DNA of 7,274 nt from the NCBI GenBank assembly GCA_016293535.1, contig JAEDEB010000083.1, forward strand, positions 1 through 7,274. Reading direction: 5' to 3'. Positions 1-4,948 of this stretch are shown here, one piece after another. Made by a program: the position numbers and the translations under genes. Position 1 is the first letter of the stretch, and the number at the start of each line of letters is the position of its first letter. Source of the stretch: Bacteroidales bacterium. Lineage in GTDB: Bacteria > Bacteroidota > Bacteroidia > Bacteroidales > UBA932. The notes beneath the pieces were generated by a model that saw only the letters and a list, made by a program, of their open reading frames with translations, searched no databases and had not been told where the DNA came from.

Positions 1-25
1 AAAGATCACTTATTAGTTTTTTTCG

Positions 26-65
26 CCCGGATGGCAAAGGCAAATATGCCAGCCGTCCGGGTTTT
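26..65 (+). terminator. Possible intrinsic terminator of an upstream gene
   Basis: Bases 26-35 (CCCGGATGGC) pair with 52-61 (GCCGTCCGGG) over ten positions with one T:G wobble. A small inner stem, GGCA (39-42) with TGCC (47-50), closes on an AATA loop. A short T run (62-65) follows. This is seen directly. Reading it as the terminator of a gene ending left of the window is inference. The downstream T run is short, and the longer T run (17-23) lies on the wrong side for a + strand terminator, so it could instead be a leader structure of the glycosidase gene. A TAG at 14-16 could be the stop of that upstream gene, but no coding sequence can be judged from so few bases. Confidence 0.4.
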
Positions 66-68
66 GCA

Positions 69-76
69 TAAAATTG
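69..76 (+). promoter_or_regulatory. Weak TAnnTTTG-like -7 box before the glycosidase gene
   Basis: TAAAATTG matches the Bacteroidota -7 consensus TAnnTTTG at five of its six fixed positions. It ends nine bases before the ATG at 86. I see no convincing -33 element, since that region is occupied by the hairpin at 26-61. If real, the transcript would have only a few bases of leader. The in-frame TTG at 74 overlaps the box, which argues against that codon being the start. Confidence 0.25.
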
Positions 77-85
77 ACAATAGAT

Positions 86-2353
86 ATGACTAAGAAATCA
101 CTTCTGTTCCCATTTTTACTGATTGCTTTTGGCTGTAGCCATACCCCAGGAATCATCTATCAGAACGAGAGTTTTACCTGGCAGGGGGACACCATATCCC
201 TCAATGACGGCAGCATAAAGGCCTATGCACCAGATTCATACACAATCGTTTCCAATTATCCCGGCGCCGAGTTTCCGGAAGGCAGATGGACCCGCAGCCG
301 CGACCTGTCCCAATATCCGACGTACACGGCACCGACCAGGATGGAAGAGGCTCTGTTCAACCTCGCCCTCGAAGAAGTGTCCATTGCCGTGGAGCCGGAC
401 TCGACCCTTCGTACAGGCAAGGAATGGAGCGGAGTATGGACACGCGACGTCAGCTACAGCATACTTCTCGGAGTGTCGCATCTCCAGACTCAGGCATCCA
501 TCAACAGCCTTGTCCGCAAGGTGGATGGACTCGGACGCATCATCCAGGACACGGGTACGGGCGGAAGCTGGCCCTGCTCCACAGACAGGAACATCTGGGC
601 TGTGGCTGCCTGGGAAATCTACAAGGTGACCGGAGACAGGGATTGGCTTGAATATATATACCCTATCATCAAGCGCAGCCTTGAGGACGACCTTCTCGTC
701 AGCCTCGACTCTCATACAGGGATGTTCAGGGGCGAATCCAGCTATCTCGACTGGAGGGAACAGGAATACCCTCGCTGGATGACTCCGGTAGACATCTACA
801 GCAGCGAGAATCTCGGCACCGAGTGCGTACATTACCGTGCGTTCAGCATTCTTGCAGAACTGGAGTCCATGTTCGGAACCGCTGAGGATGCCGCCCGCTA
901 CAGCGCCATTGCAGAGGGTATCCGCGAAGGCGTCAACAAATACCTCTGGATGCAGGACAAGGGATACTACGCCCAGTTCCTCTACGGACGCTCCAATATG
1001 AGCGCATCACCTCGCAGCGAAACCCTCGGAGAGGCCCTGGCCATCCTCTGGTGCGTTGCATCAGAGCAACAGGCTGCCTCAATCTGCTCTTCAGTACCGT
1101 GCCAGGACTATGGTACATCCTGCTTCTTCCCGAACATCGCAGATATGCCTCCTTACCACAACGATGCAATGTGGCCGTTCGTACAGGCATACTGGATGAA
1201 CGCCTGCAAGAAGGCGGGCAATTCCGCCGGTGTGATGCATTCCATTGCAACGATTTCGCGTCTTGCCGCCTTCTGCCTGACCAACAAGGAGAATATGGTC
1301 ATCTATGACGGCCGCTGGCAGGGCACGGCCATCAACTCTTCCCGTCAGCTCTGGAGCCTAGCCGGCAACCTCGGAATTGTATATACCGTACTCTTCGGCA
1401 TAGATTTCCAGCCTGAGGGTCTGCACTTCTCTCCATTTGTTCCGAAGGAACTCTCGGGTGAAAGAAAACTCGCAGGTTTCCGCTACAGAGGGGCCATATA
1501 CGACATCACTCTCGAAGGATACGGTGACGGCATCCGCTCATTCACCATCGACGGACTCAAGACTGAACCTTTCCTCAGCGCCGATGGAAGCGGACACCAC
1601 CAGGTCCGCATTGTCCTGAACGGACACATGGACAAGTCCACTGTCAATATGAAGGACAATGCCTACTCCCCTCTCACCCCGACAGCACGTTTGCAGACCT
1701 CCGGGACTTCCGATGGAGTCGGTTCGACATCACTTGTATGGGATACGGTCGAGAATGCGGTTTCTTACAGGCTGCTTTGCAACGGTGCTGAGGTGTCAGT
1801 CGTACAAGGCTGTGCGGATGGGGCGGCATCTTGCAGTTTCGAGCCTGTGTCAGACGGTGAGTATCAGGTGATTGCTGTAGGTGAGAACGGTTATGAGTCC
1901 TTTGCAAGCGAGCCTGTAAGCTATTTTGGGACAAGCATTCTGCAGGACATCGAAAGCGGTGAGATGGAATCGGGCCCATATTGCGGCTATCACGGGGAAG
2001 GGTATGTCGATCTTGCCTTGGACAGGAATACCGACATCTCGTTCACGGCGAGCGTTCCGGAAGAGGGTCGCTACCTGATTGACTTCATCTATGGCAATGC
2101 CAACGGTCCGATCAATACGGAGAACAAGTGTGCAATCCGCACCCTCTATGTCGACGGAACCCGACTGGGAGCTGTGGTGATGCCTCATTGCGGAAGCGGT
2201 GCTTTCGATGTATGGCGCCTGACCAATCCGCTCGAGGCAGACCTGAGCGCCGGGGAACATACTTTCCGCATTGTCTATCAGCCGGAGAATTGCAATATGA
2301 ACATTCTTACCAACAGCGCGGCCCTCGACATGATCCGTTTGCGCCGCCGCTAA
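86..2353 (+). CDS. Lipoprotein six-hairpin glycoside hydrolase with C-terminal FN3-like and CBM-like domains
   Basis: Probably an exported, membrane-anchored glycosidase acting on oligosaccharides; the substrate cannot be read from sequence. Numbering is from the ATG at 86 (755 aa). An in-frame TTG twelve bases upstream adds only MTID before the signal peptide and overlaps a possible promoter box, so I chose the ATG. Residues 1-17 form a lipoprotein signal (MTKK, hydrophobic core, lipobox AFGC, Cys17). The following residues are not acidic, so surface display is not indicated. A short beta region leads into an (alpha/alpha)6-barrel, roughly 85-440, with WTRD (118-121), GTGGSWP (157-163) and a LDWRE patch (221-225). 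Its Asp222 is a candidate catalytic acid by analogy with clan GH-G and GH-L enzymes. A C-terminal beta sandwich (about 443-515, FRYRGAIYDI) resembles that of GH65/GH78-like enzymes. Next come an FN3-like segment (about 530-613) and a CBM6/35-like beta domain (about 617-755). The general fold call is firm; a GH family number is not. Similar proteins are often labelled glycogen-debranching or alpha-L-rhamnosidase-related. No Shine-Dalgarno is visible. The gene ends 29 bases before a strong terminator and looks monocistronic. Confidence 0.82.
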   Translation: MTKKSLLFPFLLIAFGCSHTPGIIYQNESFTWQGDTISLNDGSIKAYAPDSYTIVSNYPGAEFPEGRWTRSRDLSQYPTYTAPTRMEEALFNLALEEVSIAVEPDSTLRTGKEWSGVWTRDVSYSILLGVSHLQTQASINSLVRKVDGLGRIIQDTGTGGSWPCSTDRNIWAVAAWEIYKVTGDRDWLEYIYPIIKRSLEDDLLVSLDSHTGMFRGESSYLDWREQEYPRWMTPVDIYSSENLGTECVHYRAFSILAELESMFGTAEDAARYSAIAEGIREGVNKYLWMQDKGYYAQFLYGRSNMSASPRSETLGEALAILWCVASEQQAASICSSVPCQDYGTSCFFPNIADMPPYHNDAMWPFVQAYWMNACKKAGNSAGVMHSIATISRLAAFCLTNKENMVIYDGRWQGTAINSSRQLWSLAGNLGIVYTVLFGIDFQPEGLHFSPFVPKELSGERKLAGFRYRGAIYDITLEGYGDGIRSFTIDGLKTEPFLSADGSGHHQVRIVLNGHMDKSTVNMKDNAYSPLTPTARLQTSGTSDGVGSTSLVWDTVENAVSYRLLCNGAEVSVVQGCADGAASCSFEPVSDGEYQVIAVGENGYESFASEPVSYFGTSILQDIESGEMESGPYCGYHGEGYVDLALDRNTDISFTASVPEEGRYLIDFIYGNANGPINTENKCAIRTLYVDGTRLGAVVMPHCGSGAFDVWRLTNPLEADLSAGEHTFRIVYQPENCNMNILTNSAALDMIRLRRR

Positions 2354-2382
2354 GTAATACTTATAACAATAGTTCTTTAATT

Positions 2383-2434
2383 TTATAAAAGTTACACTAC
2401 GGCGTTCGCGCCGCGGTGTAACTTTTATAATTTT
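2383..2434 (+). terminator. Strong, near-symmetric terminator hairpin after the glycosidase gene
   Basis: Arms TTATAAAAGTTACAC (2383-2397) and GTGTAACTTTTATAA (2416-2430) are perfect 15-bp reverse complements. Inside, CGGCG (2400-2404) pairs with CGCCG (2409-2413) around a TTCG loop, separated from the outer stem by a 2x2 mismatch. The right arm contains TTTT and is followed by TTTT (2431-2434). This fits an intrinsic terminator for the glycosidase gene. Because A- and T-rich tracts lie on both sides, it could also work on the minus strand, although no minus-strand gene is present here. A dispersed palindromic repeat is the main alternative. Confidence 0.85.
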
Positions 2435-2440
2435 ACCTAA

Positions 2441-2752
2441 CTATATGAGCTATGTATCTCCATCCTCACTGCAATCAATGTGCTGTATGTTTCCGGCAAG
2501 TATGCACCGGGACTTCAGGCGTCAGACATCCCGAAGCTCTTCAGTATCCTTCCGATGGATTATCAGCAATATTGCAAAGCTCTATCCCTGAACATCAACG
2601 ACTTTGAAGATGCGCTTCAAATCAGCTGCGCCAGAGCCAATGGATGCAGGGCTATTGTCACCAGGGACAGAGCCCTCCTGAATTGTGGAATCAGCTTCCC
2701 CAGCATTCTCTCTCCTGAAGAGTTCCTGCACAGGATTGGAGGAACTCGTTGA
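2441..2752 (+). pseudogene. 5'-truncated PIN-domain ribonuclease (VapC-like) remnant
   Basis: This frame runs from just after a TAA (2438-2440) to a TGA at 2750-2752, about 103 residues. It matches the middle and C-terminal parts of Bacteroidota PIN-domain proteins. YELCISILTAINVLY resembles the second strand and helix of the family, NDFEDALQ carries a conserved acidic site, IVTRD carries the last metal-site acid, and ILSPEEFL is the usual tail. The first 35-40 residues, including the invariant DTN-type aspartate and probably a second acid, are absent, and nothing upstream encodes them because the frame starts seven bases after the terminator palindrome. The first usable start is GTG at 2480, which would give 90 aa with an incomplete active site. 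No antitoxin gene lies next to it. I therefore read it as a decayed toxin-type nuclease gene that is probably not functional. A short expressed protein from GTG 2480 cannot be excluded. Confidence 0.75.
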
Positions 2753-2797
2753 AGAAATTACTACGTAATCTTTAAAATCTTTCCGGGTCATTATTGC

Positions 2798-2805
2798 TAT
2801 ATTTG
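2798..2805 (+). promoter_or_regulatory. Perfect TAnnTTTG (-7) box, near-leaderless promoter for the 5'-nucleotidase gene
   Basis: TATATTTG matches the Bacteroidota -7 consensus at every fixed position and lies in an AT-rich spacer. A good -33 TTTG at the usual 19-21 bp spacing is not evident; TTTA at 2771-2774 is the nearest candidate and is too far away. Only six bases separate the box from the ATG at 2812, so transcription would begin at or within a few bases of the start codon. This supports ATG 2812 over the in-frame TTG at 2794, which lies upstream of the box and would not be transcribed. Confidence 0.6.
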
Positions 2806-2811
2806 CCCGAT

Positions 2812-4401
2812 ATGAAAAAGTTTGCAATCATTGTAATGTCATTCATCCTGTCGGCCGGCCTGTCATCCTGCCGTCAGGATTTGAATGACGGCAGTACGGG
2901 AGGAAAGCCTCAAGGCCCCGAGGATGGCGACAAGGTCGAGAGTTCCGAGGAATTGGCAATATTATTCACCAACGACCTCCACAGCCAGATAGAGCCTCTG
3001 AGCATGGACGCAAGCTACAATGCCGACAAAGGCGGCGTGGCGAGAATCAAGGTGCTGATAGACAGCGTAAGGACTGCACGGAACAATGCCGTCATCGTTG
3101 CGGATGCCGGTGACTTCGTACAGGGGACCTGGTATTTCACCTGCTTTGACGGAGAGGTCGAGATGAAGATTCAGAAGGAACTCGGATACGACGTCAAGAC
3201 TATAGGAAACCACGAGTTCGACAAGAAAATGGGCGGCCTTGGCTATATGTTGTCACTCAATGAAGTGACTGCAGTAAGCAGCAATTATGATTTCAGCGGA
3301 ACTCCCCTCTCGTCAGAGGTCTGCGAATCGGTCATCATCGAAAGAGCCGGTCACAAAATCGGTTTCATAGGCCTCGGGCCGCGACTTTTCAGGCTTGTAG
3401 ACCCTCTGGCCTGCGAAGGAGTTGTGTATTCCCAGCCTCTTGACGTGGCTGACGGAGCGGCTGCCAGGCTCAAGGAGGAGGGCGCAGAGATGGTGATTGC
3501 GTTGTCCCACCTTGGATTCAATGACGACACCAGCGTTCTGTACAATGACGGCGGAGTTGCCGCAAACACCAGGAACATAGATGTCATAATCGGGGGCCAC
3601 AGTCACACATTCCTGACCAAACCCTTTTATGTGAGCAACCTCGACGGACAGGAAGTCCCCATCGTTCAGACCGGAAGCCGGGGCATATATCTTGGGTCCA
3701 TGACCATAGATTTCACCAAAGTCCCTGGCAGGGACAGGTATTCGTACAGGCTTATTCCGGTGAATTCGCGCCTCGACAATAGAATTGACCCGGCCTTTGC
3801 AGGCATCCTTTCCTTATATTCTGACGAGTTGGAGGAAAGTATGAACGAGATTCTCGGCTACTGCCCCGAGGCCCTCAGGAAAGGCTATCCGCAGGGGACC
3901 CTGGGCAACTGGGCGGCTGATGCCCTGGCAGTCGAGTGCGAGGAAATCTTCGGAGTGGTTCCCGACCTTGCGGTGTGCAACAACGGTGGACTCCGCGCTG
4001 AAATATCTGCCGGAGACGTTATGAGGAAGGATATTTACGCCGTATTCCCATTTGACAACAAGCTGACACTCATAGACATCAAAGGCTCGACCCTGCTTGA
4101 GTTCTTCGACAATATGGCAAGCTCATGCCAGCCATTGAGTTCCTCCGTGAGGCTGAAAATAAGCGACATGAAGGTAGCCGAAGTCAAAGTCGGAGGCAAG
4201 GCCATAGACCCTGAAAAGACATACAGGGTATGTACTTTGGACTATCTCGTCAATTCGAACCATTATCATCTCGGGGAGTATATCTCAAGGCAGGACAGTT
4301 TCGAGTTCGTGTATGACATCATCTGCGATTATGTCTGTGAACTGACTTCCCAAGGTCTTGAGGTCGGGGCGGAGATTGACGACAGGGCAGTAAACATCTG
4401 A
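2812..4401 (+). CDS. Lipoprotein bifunctional metallophosphatase/5'-nucleotidase family protein
   Basis: A 529-aa envelope phosphohydrolase of the UshA/CD73 superfamily, expected to remove phosphate from nucleotides or related phosphoesters using two metal ions. Residues 1-20 are a signal peptide with lipobox LSSC (Cys20), followed by a Gly/Pro/acid-rich linker to about 45. The metallophosphatase domain (about 47-310) keeps the metal ligands: NDLH (Asp55, His57), AGD (Asp101), GNHEFD (Asn133, His134), SHLG (His233) and GGHSH (His263, His265). The 5'-nucleotidase C-terminal domain (about 345-500) has NNGGLR (390-395) and FPFDN (412-416), with Phe414 as one base-stacking residue. The motif YRVCTLDYLVNSNHYH (471-486) holds Tyr478 where UshA/CD73 have the second stacking Phe. 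However, the GGDG ribose loop of those enzymes reads S-N-H-Y here (482-485), so the substrate may not be an ordinary nucleotide. In Bacteroides the two domains are, to my recollection, often separate neighbouring genes; here they are fused. No Shine-Dalgarno is seen. It lies 26 nt upstream of the gre gene and is probably co-transcribed with it. Confidence 0.88.
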   Translation: MKKFAIIVMSFILSAGLSSCRQDLNDGSTGGKPQGPEDGDKVESSEELAILFTNDLHSQIEPLSMDASYNADKGGVARIKVLIDSVRTARNNAVIVADAGDFVQGTWYFTCFDGEVEMKIQKELGYDVKTIGNHEFDKKMGGLGYMLSLNEVTAVSSNYDFSGTPLSSEVCESVIIERAGHKIGFIGLGPRLFRLVDPLACEGVVYSQPLDVADGAAARLKEEGAEMVIALSHLGFNDDTSVLYNDGGVAANTRNIDVIIGGHSHTFLTKPFYVSNLDGQEVPIVQTGSRGIYLGSMTIDFTKVPGRDRYSYRLIPVNSRLDNRIDPAFAGILSLYSDELEESMNEILGYCPEALRKGYPQGTLGNWAADALAVECEEIFGVVPDLAVCNNGGLRAEISAGDVMRKDIYAVFPFDNKLTLIDIKGSTLLEFFDNMASSCQPLSSSVRLKISDMKVAEVKVGGKAIDPEKTYRVCTLDYLVNSNHYHLGEYISRQDSFEFVYDIICDYVCELTSQGLEVGAEIDDRAVNI

Positions 4402-4418
4402 CGCAGTAAACATCAGAC
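4387..4418 (+). repeat. 16-bp tandem direct duplication across the 5'-nucleotidase stop codon
   Basis: GCAGTAAACATCTGAC (4387-4402) is followed immediately by GCAGTAAACATCAGAC (4403-4418), identical except for T versus A at the thirteenth base. The first copy encodes the last four residues (AVNI) plus the TGA stop. The second copy fills most of the 26-nt gap before the gre gene and has AGA in place of TGA. This looks like a small replication-slippage duplication that lengthened the spacer. No regulatory role is evident. Confidence 0.85.
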
Positions 4419-4427
4419 AATGAGGAA

Positions 4428-4892
4428 ATGGAATATCTGTCACAGGAACGATACGACGAACTGACGCGGGAACTTGACAATCTTATCAATGTAGAGTTTC
4501 CGCGCATCAAGGACGAACTCTCCGAAGCCAGGGCCCAGGGTGACCTCAGCGAGAATTTCGAATACCGTGCAGCGAGACGGGCCCAGGCAAGAGCAATCAG
4601 CCGCATACGCTTCCTCCAGAAAGTGCTCCAGCACTCGCGTGTCATCGACAGGAGCGCCCTGCCGACCGACAGGATTTCCCTGCTCAGCACCGTCGAATTC
4701 ACCAATCTGAAAAGCGGCAGGACTATGACCTATACCCTCGTAAGCCATCACGAGATGAATCTCGAGGAAGGAAAACTCTCCTGCCAGTCTCCTATCGGAA
4801 AGGCGCTTATGGGGCGGAAAACGGGCGAGGAAGCCGAGGTCTCCGCTCCCGCCGGCACTTTCCGTATCAGAATCGACAAGATAATCCACTGA
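4428..4892 (+). CDS. greA: GreA/GreB-family transcript cleavage (elongation) factor
   Basis: A cytoplasmic factor that inserts into the secondary channel of RNA polymerase and stimulates cleavage of backtracked RNA, rescuing stalled complexes. It has 154 aa, close to the usual 155-160. Residues 1-75 form the antiparallel coiled coil. Its tip, GDLSENFEY (38-46), keeps the two catalytic acids, Asp39 and Glu42, that position the metal at the polymerase active site. Residues about 80-154 form the FKBP-like domain, with SPIGKALMGRKTGEEAEV (121-138) as its signature. Compared with typical Bacteroidota GreA, the second helix after the tip is unusually Arg-rich (YRAARRAQARAISRIRFL, 46-63), recalling GreB's basic patch, so a second Gre paralogue is possible. 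The symbol greA reflects the family rather than proven orthology. AGGA lies only 2-4 bases before the ATG, too close for a normal ribosome site. Expression is probably by read-through from the nucleotidase gene 26 nt upstream. Confidence 0.9.
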   Translation: MEYLSQERYDELTRELDNLINVEFPRIKDELSEARAQGDLSENFEYRAARRAQARAISRIRFLQKVLQHSRVIDRSALPTDRISLLSTVEFTNLKSGRTMTYTLVSHHEMNLEEGKLSCQSPIGKALMGRKTGEEAEVSAPAGTFRIRIDKIIH

Positions 4893-4919
4893 TGGATCGA
4901 AGATTGGTTCAAAGATTAC

Positions 4920-4927
4920 TATATTAG
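4920..4927 (+). promoter_or_regulatory. Candidate -7 box (TATATTAG) before the large lipoprotein gene
   Basis: TATATTAG matches TAnnTTTG at five of six fixed positions and lies in the 56-nt AT-rich gap after the gre gene, with 21 bases between it and the ATG at 4949. No -33 element at standard spacing is clear, because the TTG at 4904-4906 is too close. It could give the large lipoprotein its own transcription start in addition to read-through. This is weak evidence from one short motif. Confidence 0.3.
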
Positions 4928-4948
4928 CGCAATCAAAACCATATAGCT

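Noticed and set aside
2445..2480. ATG at 2445 as the start of a small gene after the terminator.
   Set aside because: It is in a different frame from the PIN-like sequence and soon hits a stop, giving a Ser/Arg-rich peptide without family resemblance.
2431..2793. An active toxin-antitoxin pair around the PIN remnant.
   Set aside because: No antitoxin-like frame is adjacent, and the PIN sequence lacks its N-terminal active-site aspartate.
4440..4889. Minus-strand open frame almost exactly covering the gre gene (149 codons).
   Set aside because: The sense frame is an unmistakable Gre factor with catalytic acids; the antisense protein has no recognisable features or promoter.
4900..4917. Short direct repeat AAGATT ... 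AAGATT upstream of the large lipoprotein gene.
   Set aside because: Six bases repeated once in AT-rich spacer is expected by chance; no operator-like symmetry is seen.
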